Both the position numbers and the translations under genes were made by a program. The notes under the pieces are model-generated. The model was not told where the DNA came from and made no database searches. It saw only the letters and a list, made by a program, of their open reading frames with translations. This document shows positions 24,338 through 35,992 of a stretch of 64,000 bases of DNA, piece after piece. Every line of letters starts with the position of its first letter. The stretch's first letter is position 1. The DNA comes from Brachypterus glaber (Eukaryota > Arthropoda > Insecta > Coleoptera > Kateretidae), in the NCBI GenBank assembly GCA_958510825.1, contig OY294044.1, forward strand, positions 73,822,979-73,886,978. Direction: 5' to 3'.

Positions 24338-26299
24338 CTTTATTTCAGAAAAACATTTCTCATAACACAGTTAAAAGAAACATTGGATGAAATTTGTCAT
24401 AAACAAAACATAAAATGACAATGTCAACGATAAATAAATAAATAAATATACAAAGATATTAAAATAAATGAAAAGGTGGGTATTTTATTGTATAATTTAA
24501 TTGAAGAATAGTAGAGACCTTTTTCTGTAATTGCTAAGCGATGTTTTGGAATGTTATAATCCAGAATTCTGTTTGATTTGGGTTTTAGACCTTCATATAG
24601 TTTTTTATTTTTTAATAAAAATAAAATACATTCATAAACATAGAGACCAATAACAGTAAGTATATGATTTGTTTTAAATAAATTTCTCCATGAGTCCCTG
24701 TAGTTCAGTTTGAGCATTGTACGTAAAGCACTTTTTTGAGCCTTTAAAACACACTCAACCTCGGAGCATTTACCCCAAAAGAGAAGACCATACCTCATAA
24801 TGCTTTGAAAATTTGAATGGTACACTACATTTAATGTTGCAAAGTCCACATAAGTCCTTAGAACAAGGAGAGAATAGGACACTCTATTCAGTCTAGTCAA
24901 TAAATGACCTACATGCGACCCCCAGCACAGTGTCTCGTCCACTTGGATTCCTAAAAATTTTACACTTTGTACCAGATCTCTATCAGTATTGTTTATGTTA
25001 ATGTATTTATTTTCATTGGGTTCTTCTTTTAACCTAAACATCATGAAATTTGTTTTTTGTTCATTTAAAATTAACTTGTTACTTTCCAACCAACTTTTTA
25101 CCAACTCAAATAATACCTCAGTTTCAAGTATAATATTTTCAGCATCCGACTTTATTAAAAAGTTAGAATCGTCTGCAAAACTGACAAGGGTTTGATTGCT
25201 GCTCTGTAGGGTCGCATAGAGGTCATTCACAAAGATGATAAAGAGCAGTGGCCCCAATATACTGCCCTGGGGAACTCCAACCCCCACCCCTTTCCTATCT
25301 GACAGATATTTAATTAAGTTCTCAAATATTTGTACTTGTTGTGAGCGATTTGTGAGGTAGGATCTAAGCCACCGCAGTGCAGGACCTCTAATTCCATACC
25401 TATGCAATTTATCAAATAGAATATCATGATTAAGGCAATCAAATGCCTTGCTCAGGTCTAAAAAAATAGCTATAATAATTTGGTGATTTTCAAAACCATC
25501 TATAATACTTTGTAGGAAGTCATGCACTGCGGTTTCTATAGATCTACCTCTAAGGTAACCATGTTGTGTATTTGAGAACAAGTTAAATTTATTGAAAAAG
25601 TTTATAATTCTTTTGCTCATTGCCATCTCAAACAGTTTGGAAAAAGATGGCAACAGGCTAATAGGACGGTAGTTAGATATCAGGACTGGGTCCCCTTTCT
25701 TGTATATTGGGGTCACAATAGCTGCTTTAAGGTCATCTGAAAACTCACCCTGTTCTAAGGAGCTATTTATTAAAAATGTTATAGGTTCACAAAATTCTTG
25801 TTTAGAAAATTTTAAAATATTCGAAGGTATTTCATCTATGCCCGAACTGGACTTATTTTTGAGTTCAGAAAATAAATTCAGACATTCGGTCATAGTGACA
25901 GGTTCTATGAACATAGACTTCTCATTATATGGAACCTTACACTCAAAGAAAGTATCTTTAAGGTTTATTAAAAGTTCGTTTACAGAATTTAGTGTAAAAT
26001 CATTAAACTGACATGCTACCCTTTCCAGATTTCCACTTGCCAGACTGCTGTAGGTTGAGCTCTCACCCTTTCTTATAGACTTAACAATATTCCGTAGTGT
26101 TTTGGATTTATTTTCCGACATACACAATTTTCTGGCATAGAGCATTTTTCTAGCATTTATTAAGGCTAAGTTATAATCTTTTTTCATTTTACAATATATT
26201 TCATTGTAACTAGAGTAATAATTTCTTAAAACATGATAAATATCAACCTGATGTTTATAATATGCTACTTCAGGATCATTATAATTGTTTTTTTATGTT
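24285..26299 (-). mobile_element. Non-LTR retrotransposon A, 5'-truncated
   Basis: Spans the RT gene below plus a short 3' region. In minus-strand sense the 3' end runs through AATAAAGAAGT and then an ATT trinucleotide tail at about 24334-24288. The endonuclease part of the ORF is absent, as expected from incomplete reverse transcription. The phrase 'caaagtttggacaaagta' just beyond the tail (24200-24217) recurs in the same orientation at 27135-27152, beyond the other side. This may reflect an earlier repeat that the element landed in. Confidence 0.8.
24424..26299 (-). CDS. Reverse transcriptase of non-LTR retrotransposon A (5'-truncated ORF)
   Basis: The frame is open for 587 codons from the ATG at 26187 and continues open upstream to about 26299 (NYNDPEVAYYKHQVDIYHV), so that ATG is probably internal. 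Counting from it, the RT shows NYRPISLLP (172-180), FLDLSKAFD (242-250), GVPQGSILGP (304-313) and FADD (337-340) with the catalytic aspartates intact, then FLGIQVDETLCWGSHV. A C-terminal domain follows to about residue 560. It would copy the element's RNA at a nicked target site. The upstream EEP endonuclease is missing, and the last residues read into a TTTA-rich tail. Motif style is that of the Jockey/CR1 assemblage; the exact clade cannot be set by eye. Absence of internal stops suggests a young copy. Confidence 0.85.
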
Positions 26300-26639
26300 T
26301 AATTTTAATTTTAATTTTAATTTATATGTGACAACATTTAGGTTAGTTAACCTAATAATCTAAAAGTTCTGTTTGAAATACTTTATTTATTATTTGGTCT
26401 GGTTTCCAAGGTAAATCAAATTAAAAGGCCAAGAATAATAATTTTTAATATTTTCAAACCCATTGTTTTTAAAATCCTGAGTATAAAGGCAAATTCTGAA
26501 GCCAGATTAGGATTTAGCGCTTCAAAGTGTATAAGAATCAGGTTTGTTTGATTTTTTCCTGGTGGACAAAACTAGACGGAAGTAATCAAATTTTGGCGGA
26601 CTGGACAAAATCAAAAAAACTGATTTTGTTCACAAATTC
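26300..26639. other. Intron sequence, no gene recognised
   Basis: AT-rich. It includes an ATTTTA run at 26300-26325 next to the truncated 5' side of retrotransposon A. A 'gattaggatttagcgcttc' phrase near 26507-26525 belongs to the common hairpin word set. Nothing else is seen. Confidence 0.4.
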
Positions 26640-26945
26640 TGGACAACATTGGACAAAATTGGACAAAATCAAAATAAAATTAAATATTAAATGGTATATA
26701 AATAAGAAATACGTACTTGTACATAGAAACATTAAAAAAATGGTCAAAATCAAAATAAAATAAAATATAAAATTTTAAAACACGTAACTATTTTTATTAA
26801 ATGCGTATTTATACACAGCAACATAAAAAAATGGACAAAATCTCGGACAAGATCAAATTTAAATCAAATGTTAAATTTTAAAACACGTAAATACTTTTAT
26901 TAAATACCTATTTATACATAAAAACATTAAAAAAAACAATAAATA
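26640..26945. repeat. Divergent tandem repeats of about 100-110 bp
   Basis: Three units repeat 'ggacaaaatcaaa', then 'taaaattttaaaacacgtaa', then 'tttttattaaatgcgtattt', then 'atacacagcaacat' and an A-run. Units start near 26650, 26745 and 26835. The word 'ggacaaaat' continues upstream to 26570. No coding potential. Confidence 0.6.
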
Positions 26946-27335
26946 ACCTTTTCGGGACGGAAAACGACCGGAGTTGCATAAATGTTTATTTCCTGTCAGA
27001 CGGAAAACGACCCATGTTCCAACACGTTTGATGTTCCTCTGATTTCAACAACAGTCCCTTTTCTTTGATACGCTGCGAAAAAAATTAATTCAGCACTAAT
27101 TAGTGCTAACACCACAATCTTCGTTAAAAAAGCAAAGTTTGGACAAAGTATATCACGCCAGATACAAACAAATTATTTACGATTAATAAAGTTTAAGCTT
27201 ACCAAATACATCAAGTGTCGACATCGTGTCTGTACAATGTGTATAAAAATTGTCTACTCTGTAGTTTCATACACACAGAAAAATGTTTCTTAAATCAAGA
27301 ATATGTTGATTTGTATACAACGGTCCGGTCCGGTC
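26946..27335. other. Intron sequence flanking the microsatellite
   Basis: Holds a related pair 'cgggacggaaaacgaccgga' and 'cagacggaaaacgaccca' and the second copy of 'caaagtttggacaaagta'. The last bases, CGGTCCGGTCCGGTC, are a short pentanucleotide run bordering the pure CAGTA tract. No gene is seen. Confidence 0.4.
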
Positions 27336-27755
27336 CAGTACAGTACAGTACAGTACAGTACAGTACAGTACAGTACAGTACAGTACAGTACAGTACAGTA
27401 CAGTACAGTACAGTACAGTACAGTACAGTACAGTACAGTACAGTACAGTACAGTACAGTACAGTACAGTACAGTACAGTACAGTACAGTACAGTACAGTA
27501 CAGTACAGTACAGTACAGTACAGTACAGTACAGTACAGTACAGTACAGTACAGTACAGTACAGTACAGTACAGTACAGTACAGTACAGTACAGTACAGTA
27601 CAGTACAGTACAGTACAGTACAGTACAGTACAGTACAGTACAGTACAGTACAGTACAGTACAGTACAGTACAGTACAGTACAGTACAGTACAGTACAGTA
27701 CAGTACAGTACAGTACAGTACAGTACAGTACAGTACAGTACAGTACAGTACAGTA
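27336..27755. repeat. (CAGTA)84 microsatellite
   Basis: A perfect, uninterrupted run of 84 CAGTA units (420 bases), preceded by GGTCC units and followed by TATAG/TTTAG variants to about 27795. The repeat creates long open frames on both strands (VQYST-type and YCTVL-type translations). These are artefacts of the five-base period without stop codons, not genes. Confidence 0.97.
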
Positions 27756-27795
27756 TAGTATAGTATAGTTTAGTTTAGTATAGTATAGTATAGTG

Positions 27796-28228
27796 TACTT
27801 AGAGTATAGTCTAGTTCCTAAGATAAACGACTGGGAGAGACGGACGGACGGAAGGAAAACCAAGGGCTCCTATAAGGGTCTAGTTTTTCGTTTTCAAGAA
27901 CCCTTAAAAATGTGTGACTGTATAATATTTGATTTTTGCTTGGTAAAGGGATTATTTGGCATAAAAATTATCATTTTAGTAGCTTGAAAATCCCCGATCT
28001 TAAAATATTGATTTCTTAAAACAATCTAACTTTTTTATTCATAATTCTATAAACTTCTTAATCTTAAAAGTTTTGTTATAAGTCAAAGAAAAAGCGTGTT
28101 ACCGCAAAAAACAAATTTTCTCTTTTCATTACCTTTGTCAAACCCATTGAAGAACTCAAACAAAAAGGAAACTACATTACTTTTTTGTGGAAATTACAGT
28201 AAAAATTTCAGTAAAATATAAAAAAATA
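27796..28228. other. Intron sequence, no gene recognised
   Basis: AT-rich. A 'gacggacggacgg' phrase at 27839-27851 resembles the nucleating word found in the repeat families at 3.6 and 48.9 kb. No gene is seen. Confidence 0.4.
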
Positions 28229-29694
28229 CACTGCCCAGTAAAAAAGCTTTACCATTTTTCACATCCGCGCGTTATTGGATTTAGAAAACTTTTATTCAGT
28301 TTTAGCAAGGTCAAAAACCCCAATATACCAATTTTCATAAAAACTACCACTGCGGTGGTGCAGGGGATATAGTTAGAATTGTTTTATTATTAGATTTAGT
28401 TTTAGAAAACCTCTTTACCAATTTTCACGAAAACTACCCCCACCCCTCAGGGAGTGCCATTAGAAAAAAATTATATCAGATTTAGTTTCGTTGACCCCAA
28501 AAACATTTATATAACAATTTTAACGAAAATACTCTTTGGCCAATGTTATAACATATTTAAATAAAGCATCTAAACACCTTTAATTTGCATCATTAAGTTT
28601 AATCACACATAAAAAAGTGACATTAAAAAAGAACAAAATTTTAACAGGTGTAAAATTTTCCTGAATTCTAAATCACCAATTTTAAAGCCCGATATCTCAA
28701 AAACTGTACATACAATTAAGCTGAAATTTTGGTCAATTACTATGGACATGAAGGTTAATAAAATATATAATTTCCAGCAAATTTAGCCATAGGCCAAAAA
28801 CACGGGGTTTTGTGTGGGGTTCTTTATTACTTTTCCCAAAAAAGTCTTTAAGACTTTTTACTAACGCAATGCGTTAGTGAACATTGGGATGAGACAAGGG
28901 GGAAAATGGGGAAAATACAGTATTTTTACACAAAAATTTGAAAATTGCTATGCGAAGGTAAAGTTGGTATATAAGGGTTTCTGGGGTGGACGAAACTGAA
29001 TCTGATAATAACTTTTTTCTAAATCCACCCCCTGAAAGGTGGGGGATAGTTTTAGTGAAAATTTGTATATTGGGGTTTTTGATGTTGCTGAAAGTGAATT
29101 AAGCAAAAAAAAATCTACGATCTAATAGAAAAGTTAACATTTCTACAAAAACAAATGAAGTTTTCAGGCTTCAAAATTACCTATTTCTTAGTATTTAACT
29201 TTTCTGCTCGTTACTATGACAGCAAACAGAAAAGTGCTTTTCTTCTCACGCACAGTGTAGGTAACCGGCATGTCAATCGTAAAACAACTGTCAGTTATAT
29301 GCGACGAAATGTTGGTCCGCATTTTTTTAATATGAATTATTATTTATTCTGAATCAAATCTCAATTTCGTGTGCTATATATTTGTTGTTACGAAGGAATT
29401 ATGGAGAGTTACTGTGATTAGGATTTTACTTTTACACCAACAGATTTGCAGGAAATTGTGCTCAAGTTCTGCGACCTTGTAAGGTAACTAACTGTGTGAA
29501 ATTTATTAATTTATTTATTTTAGATTGTTAAAAAAATGTTGTTTGTATTACGAGTGGAAAATGTGACTTCTGACATCAGTCATTTTGCGCTCTTATTAGA
29601 AAAATAACTATTTTTGATTTTTTTTCTATCATAATATAAAAATCCATTTAACGGGCGGATGTGAAAAATGGGAAAGCGATTTTACTGGGTAGTG
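28229..29694. mobile_element. TA-flanked inverted-repeat element (1,466 bp)
   Basis: Starts CACTGCCCAGTAAAA and ends TTTTACTGGGTAGTG, with TA on both sides (28227-28228, 29695-29696). The inverted termini extend about 45 bases, including 'ccatttttcacatccgc'. The interior holds repeat modules of the kind at 12.3 kb: inverted at 28300-28560, direct at 28960-29060. A 65-codon frame at 29155-29352 is unrecognised. No transposase is visible. Mobilisation by a Tc1/mariner-type enzyme is inferred from TA. Confidence 0.8.
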
Positions 29695-30281
29695 TATATT
29701 TTTTTCTTTAAATTTTTTTTTGATTTTAATTTTTTTTTTCGGTTTTCCCTACAGGAAAATATTATTCTGTTATCAGCAGTTTTCTTACGATATTAAAATT
29801 AAATAAAAAAGGGTGTATGATACACGAAAGAATTTTATTTTTAAATTAATCTGCTTAATCTTCCTAAGAAAACAGAATTTTCGGCCTTGTATCACAATAT
29901 ACTATTTTTTATTAAATAAACTAGTAAAAATATAAATTTGTCGTTTATACAAGTAATTTTTTCAGTATATCATATATCACAAAAACAAGAAAATATAAGC
30001 AAACAACCATAAAGAAAGTTAATTTTCTCTAGAGACTTATCATAGTGGTATTGTATCACATTTCAACAATGAATCCAATGAAAAAAAAACTTTATATGAA
30101 AACTCTAATAACATAAAAATCAATATGGCACTTGTAGTCTTTCTGATCTTTTGCCAATATACGCCAGCTGTTTAAGTTCTAGTTTTTTTTTCATTAAAAT
30201 ACTATTAATTGAATTTTCCATTGTATTGTTGTGAATGAGGCATGTATGATCAAAAGATGATAAGTGCAATTTTTTTAAAAT
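29695..30281. other. Intron sequence, no gene recognised
   Basis: AT-rich, with long T-runs near 29700-29740. No domain, repeat partner or RNA gene is recognised. Confidence 0.4.
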
Positions 30282-30480
30282 TTGAGTTTTATACCATTAA
30301 ATTTACATTTCAAGGGCTATAAAAAAATGTACATTCGTACACTTTATTTTAGTTTTGTCTATTCAAAATTAAAATATGGATGCCTAATATGGTATCTAAC
30401 TTATAATAACCTCTCATTGGAAAGGATTATGTGTTCAAATTTTAACTGTATTGACAATGTTGATATTAATTTTTCTAGTC
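30282..30480 (+). pseudogene. C-terminal reverse transcriptase fragment
   Basis: The plus strand encodes LYFSFVYSKLKYGCLIWYLT followed by YNNLSLERI. This is the LYxSLVxSKLEYgsxIWnP segment after the RT thumb in Jockey/CR1-type retrotransposons. Only this box is clear. Later text to about 30700 may hold further decayed C-terminal sequence, but frames are broken. It sits immediately upstream of the tail of retrotransposon B, which lies on the opposite strand. Confidence 0.6.
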
Positions 30481-30737
30481 TCAAACCAATTTTTTTTTAA
30501 ATAACCTACCAAATACGTCTGCAACTATTTTATCTTAATTGAGAATTGATAGACCATTTATGTGAACGGATTTGAAATATCTGACCAAAATTTATATATA
30601 GAAAAACAGTATAAAATAAAGTTTTATTAAGTCCGCTATGGGCATTTGTAAGGAAAAAAGTCCATTATCTTCCGAAACCGAGCACCTCGTATTCTACTAG
30701 AAGGATTAACTCTTGGCTTGCATTGGGAAGTCACTAA

Positions 30738-33063
30738 ATAATAATAATAATAATAATAATTTTATTACAGCACAATGGCCATATACTACAAAATAATAAA
30801 ATGATTAAAAATAAAATAAAGCAAAACAAAATAATTATAATTTATAAATAAATAAAATGATTAGGTCACTTGTAAGAAACAAAGGCGTCGCCAAGTGGCG
30901 ATTTGTGCAGAAACCCAAAAGCAGTCCGAAGATACAAACGCTTTTAGGAAAACATTAGGACTGGAGAGTAGCCGCTTCACAAAAGAGGCGAGCAACTTGC
31001 GTCTCAGAGCATCCAGGGTATCTATTCGGGCAGAGGCAAACATTTCCGAGGCACTACTATAGCGCGGTAGTCTATGGATAATGCGATATGCATCATTATA
31101 GCATACGCAAAGAGTTCGCCAGGAGGCTACCGTATGATCAAGCCAAATTTCACCACAGTATGCGTTAGAACAAAATGTCCTGAAAAGAGAGTTCTTAACC
31201 TCGGCAGAGAATTTTCTAGCTAACATGTTTGCGCGGGCACAAAGGTTTTTCTTGTGACGCTGAATGTCAGAGTTGTCACTTAGCATATCATTGATAACGT
31301 GACCTAGGTATTTGATTTCGAACACGCGTTCAACAACAGAGTTATTTAAATAAACAGGAGGAACACAGAGGTCTCTATAATTTGTGGACTTGAACACTAA
31401 AACTTTACTCTTACTACTATTGTATTTAAGAGAACGTGATTTGGCAAAGTCTTCACATATTTTTATAAGCATACGTAGACCTTGAAGTGAGGGGCAAAGA
31501 AGGACCATATCATCGGCGTAGCTGATGCAGTTGACTTTTAGGCCACCAAGAAAGCATCCAGCAGGGGCTTTAGCCAGGAGAGTATGAAGGTCGTCAATGT
31601 AGGCATTGAAGGCATCAGGAGCAATTAAACTTCCTTGTCGTACACCGTTGCGTAGACTGAAGTCAGATGAAGTGGCAGATCCCCAGCGAACAGATGCCGT
31701 GGCTTTGGAGTTCCAACTTTGTAAGAAGCGGCAAACATAGCTAGGTACTTTCCGACTTATTAAGGCTCTGATTAACTTCACATGATGAACCCTATCAAAG
31801 GCTTTACTTAAATCCAGGAATATTGCATACACAGGAGTTTTCTTCTTAAGGTGGTAGCTAACTGTTTCTTTCAATAAAAAAATTGCATCTACAGCTCCCA
31901 TAGATCTTTAAAAACCGAACTGGTTGTCACTGGTTTGGAAAAAGGGCCTACATCTATTGAGTATGATTAGTTCAAGTACTTTAGAAAACGTAGTAGAAAT
32001 AGCAATAGGCCGGTAATTAGCCGAAGAAGAAATATCCCCACTTTTGTTTTTAACGATGGGTGTAATTATCGTCTTCGTAAGAGCAGCAGGTGCATAACCA
32101 TGAGAAAGCATTGAAGAAAAACATAGCGCTAAAATAGAGTGCAATATAGGGTCAGCGTTAATTATATGTTCTGGGCAAAGACCATCCCAACCAGCGGCTT
32201 TACCTTGCTTTAACTGAGAGATAGCTAACCTTACATCAGTAGGCTTAACAAGGCAGGCTACATAATCCTCACAGGCTAGGTTAATCAGGTAGTTATCATC
32301 ATATAAGTTGCTGAGATTTTCATATAAATTACCCCATAGTTGTGCAATGTTGGCTTCTCCAGAGGTTTGGTCTATAGAGGTGGACAGAGAGACAGGTGTT
32401 TTTCTGATTTTTCCACATGCTTTCCAGAATTTAATAAAATCTTTGTCCATATGGCAAGCGGCTAGCGCATCAGCACGTAGCTGTTCTTCACGTTGACGTA
32501 CGGATTTAAGTTTAGCTTTGAAGATTCTACGAAGACGGCGCCTTTCATCATTTAAGGGGCCAGCAGGTGGGCGACCAGAATCCGTCCACAGAAGAAAAGC
32601 CACGTGAGCGGAATTGTAGGCAGTAGACACTTCGGCAGACCAACCAGGTACAGTTCTGTAATTACGGTTTGGCTTGCGTCGAAAAATACTAGTGGCCGAA
32701 ATACGCAAGGCAGCAGAAATGTCATTAAACAAACTTTCAAGTTGCAATGCATGCTGCTGATTAGTGCACATAGGATCACGACAGTATACAGCATTGGGAA
32801 GTTTGATAAGCCTAAGCTTTTCCTCTGTAGCGAGTTTATAGTTTCGGACCGATAAATTGCTGTCTTCAGTCCATTTAGGTATGACAGACGTGAAAGACAC
32901 TGAAGGAGTGACTTTCGGCAGCAGGGAGGTTTCAAGCTTTAGAGTTAAAGGAAAGTGATCCGAATTGGAGGTCATCTTTAAAACATCAACCGATATAACA
33001 CTGGATGCAGCAGCTGATGAAACTAGACAGTGATCTAGCCACGAAGTAGTAGAATGTAGTAGA
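30738..33063 (-). mobile_element. Non-LTR retrotransposon B, 5'-truncated
   Basis: On the minus strand the element runs from about 33063 to an ATT trinucleotide tail at 30762-30738, preceded by a short 3' untranslated region. The 5' end falls inside the endonuclease domain. Upstream of 33063 the frame meets a stop and unrelated AT-rich sequence begins. Its tail type is the same as that of retrotransposon A, yet the RT sequence is clearly a different lineage. Confidence 0.85.
30861..33060 (-). pseudogene. Endonuclease/reverse transcriptase of retrotransposon B with one in-frame stop
   Basis: From about 33051 the frame reads TTSWLDHCLVSS and, after a spacer, SNSDHFPLTL, the C-terminal end of an EEP endonuclease. 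RT blocks follow: SSANYRPIAISTTFSK, then NQFGF and a TAA at 31908-31910. The same frame then continues: FLDLSKAFDRVHH, NGVRQGSLIAP and SYADDMVLL with the catalytic pair intact. The two open parts (355 and 346 codons) are in register across the stop, so a single base change is enough to explain it. The NGVRQG box and the spacing differ from retrotransposon A. It may be a CR1/L2-like lineage, but that assignment is uncertain. Confidence 0.85.
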
Positions 33064-33734
33064 ACTTAAAACTTAATTTGTATACAAGATAAGCGTGCTG
33101 TGTAGTAGATTTGTAAGTAATACACACACATAAACATATTATTTTAGTCCAACAAAAATGATTTTATTGGATTTTGTTCCATACTGTTGACGGCTTCGAG
33201 TGACCAGCTCGAAATATAAATTTTGTTTCACTTCCGAAGTTTAAAGAAGGGTTTTAAAAAATAAAATATCAATTTCGACAAAGATTTGATTTAGCCTCCT
33301 TGCTGGCAAATTCGTTTTGTAAATGATATTTTTTATTTTTTGGTCCCATCAGCAGACCCAGGCTTCTAACGAGCAAGCCAAGTTTCAGAGTTCCAGTTGT
33401 TTGGGAAATATTAAATAAACTTCTGATATAACAGAAAAGCAAACGGACACACAGACATACACCTCATCGATTCTATAATACAGATTATATTATGATATAT
33501 TCATATGTAATACACCGACAGAGACGTAGGTATATATTTCGGATGTATCGAAAATATACCGAATCTGGAGGTGTATTTGCAGGACTATTTTTTGAAATAT
33601 TTTTAACAATATTCAAAAGTAATTTGAATAAATAATTAATAATAATTAATTTGATGTTAATTTATTTTGACACAATAAATGTTTAACATTTCTAATTTTT
33701 GGAATAAAAAAGATCTAAATTCGTTAAGTTTTAT
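33064..33734. other. Intron sequence, no gene recognised
   Basis: A small hairpin (CGAG, TGACCAG, CTCG) at about 33200-33214 is followed by AAAT. I compared it with the hammerhead-like motifs and did not accept it. A phrase 'aaacggacacacagacata' near 33443 resembles family words at 3.6 kb. No gene is seen. Confidence 0.4.
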
Positions 33735-34239
33735 TGATATAGTTCCTCAGGTCAAAATACATAAAATAAGATACTTCTATTGTAAAACTGTAGAACTAAT
33801 AGTTTTCGAGAAAAATTAATTGAAAGGTGAAATTTCACGGTTCGTGGACGAAAAATTAAATACTTAAATGTTGAAAACCAAAATTTTAATGATGCAGGGT
33901 TATTTTATATCGAAAACCAAGAAAAGAAGTTACTATACATGTAAGTCGAAAAATCGCTTTAAAAGCTTTTAAAGTTACCATGACCCTTAAAAAAAAGCTA
34001 TAGCTCCCTTAGGATTGATTTTTGGAAGTACCGGTATATGAGATTTTTTTTAAAGTTTTTGATGTACATTTATCCTGCATCAATAAAAATTTCGGTTTTC
34101 AACATTTTAGTATTTAATTTTTCGTCCTCGTAACATGAAATTACACCTTTAAATTAATTTTTCTCAAAAAACGGTTAGTTCTATAGTGTTACAGAAAGAG
34201 TTCCTTTTTATGTATTTTGACCTGAGGAATCATATACCA
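33735..34239. mobile_element. Foldback element (about 505 bp)
   Basis: 33735-33903 and 34073-34239 are inverted copies with scattered mismatches. Outer ends read 'agttcctcaggtcaaaatac' and its complement. Inner parts read 'acgaaaaattaaatacttaa', then 'tgttgaaaaccaaaat', and their complements. The 170-base centre is not paired. No coding sequence. Confidence 0.75.
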
Positions 34240-34504
34240 AAAATTATATTACAAAAAAGTTCACAGAAAAAAGTTAGGGACAAAAAACTGATTCGGCCTC
34301 CCGTTAGGTCTTTTTAAGTGCCCACTACAGCCTAATATTAAAAGGATTGATTTAAAACACCATTTTAGATGGTTAATGTAATTCGAAGAATATTTGAAAA
34401 ACAAAGAATTTTATGTATTATTTTCTCTAAAACCGTCTTTTGTTTAATTTTAGCGCGGCATCATTTTCACTAGCTAAAACATTATTCGCAGATTTTTACA
34501 TAAA

Positions 34505-34897
34505 CTGAAAAAATTAAACTGAATGTTCAGTTATAAGTGGATAGGAAATGTGAAGTTATTATCCTTCACAATCGTACTTTAATTTTTGTTAAAAACACGC
34601 GACATTTTGTACTTGTACTTTGTGCTTTACTTTAGAACTATAGTGTTTTTAACAAAAATTAAAGTACATTTGTATAGGATCATAACTTCCGATTTCCTAT
34701 CCATTTGTAACTGAATATTCAGTTTAATTTTTTACAGTGAATGTAAAATAGAATAGGAAGTTGTAATCCAATACAAATATATTAAAGGACGAACATGAAA
34801 TGTTGCATGTTTTTAACAAAAATTAAAGTACAATCCTATAGGATAATAACTTCCGATTTTCCATACATTTGTAACTGAATATTGAGTTTACTTTTTA
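34505..34897. mobile_element. Hairpin MITE with a third, tandem arm
   Basis: 34505-34600 is inverted at 34640-34736 ('aaaaaattaaactgaat', 'gataggaaat', 'gtactttaatttttgttaaa'). A further partial copy at 34808-34897 lies in the same orientation as the right arm. The structure is arm, inverted arm, repeated arm, which suggests duplication of one half after insertion. Confidence 0.7.
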
Positions 34898-35992
34898 CCG
34901 TGTAATGTTGCTATAGAATATTCTTTTAGACTAAAAATTATAGTTGTTAACTTTTATTACTGAGTGGCTACATTACAATTTTTATTTTAATAAAAAGGAG
35001 AAACAAGATATAAAAGGTAAATAGAACTAAAAACAAGCTGTGTAGATATAATGCTTCACATTTTACTTTCCCCGAGGAAAGTCTTGCGTTAGTAAAAAAA
35101 TTCGAAAAATTTTTATTGCTTTTTTTTACGTTTCTCGACTGTTATATCAAAAAAATATAATTTCCGTAAAAAACAAAATTCTGTCTGTCGGTCTGTCTGT
35201 CCGGAATATTTGTGACCACGATAACTTAAAAACGCTTTGAGCTAAATACTTCAAATTTGGATCATAGGTTTATTATCTAAACTTCTAGGTAGGGATTGTA
35301 AATATCAGGGTGGGGTAAGGGGTAAAATGGGGTAAAAACATTAAAAAAAAATATATATATATATATTTTAATTTATTTTTTGTTTTACTAAAAAATTAAA
35401 AAAATTTTTTTGAAAAAATGTTTGAATTTTTTTTAATTTTTTTTTTAATTATGATCGTTTCTGATTTTAATGTACCTAGGAAAGTATTATTTTGTTGGCA
35501 GCAGTATTTTAGTATATTTCTGGCAGTTTTTTTTTGTGGTGACGTTTTAAGTTTATTTATATTGCATGGAACATTCCTTTTTTGTTTTAAGTGGTGCACC
35601 TTATACCTTTTTTGGTTTTTAATATTTTTTTTTTATTTTGGTAGAATTGACTCTTTTAATAAAATTAATTTTTCCTTTTTTTTAGAAAGTTTTTTTTGGA
35701 CTCTTTTTTAAATTCGGTACAATTGTTCCGTTAAATATAAGTTATTTTTACGAAAAAGAAAGTTGATCGCACTTTTCCTTAATTTTTTTAATATTTTTTA
35801 TTAGTTTATTTCCCTAAAACTGTTGTTTTTTGTTTTGTTTTCAAATTTAGTACAATAATTGTTATTATTGATCTTTTTAATAAAACTATTTTTTTCCTAA
35901 AAAAATTACTTTGATCCCACTTTTTCTTCTATTTTTTTTTAATTAATAGTTTAGCCCCCCTTAACTTTTTTGTATTTAGGGGATTTTTTTTT
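34898..35992. other. Homopolymer-rich intron sequence
   Basis: Long T-runs dominate. 35060-35340 shares phrases with 12105-12260 ('tctgtctgtccgg', 'acgctttgagctaa', 'ggtaaaatggggtaaaaac'). An AT dinucleotide run lies at 35350-35367. Open frames at 35396-35711 are by-products of T-richness. No gene is seen. Confidence 0.5.

Noticed and set aside
27215..27863. Long open frames on both strands across the CAGTA tract
   Set aside because: They exist only because a five-base repeat lacks stop codons in these frames; the translation is a pure five-residue repeat with no flanking coding context.
33190..33220. Possible hammerhead motif (hairpin CGAG-TGACCAG-CTCG followed by AAAT)
   Set aside because: The first conserved box would be CTTCGAG, which does not fit CUGANGA, and the second box is CGAAAT without a cleavage triplet. 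Too far from consensus.
35396..35711. Open frames on both strands rich in F, L and K
   Set aside because: T-rich low-complexity DNA; both strands are open for the same reason.
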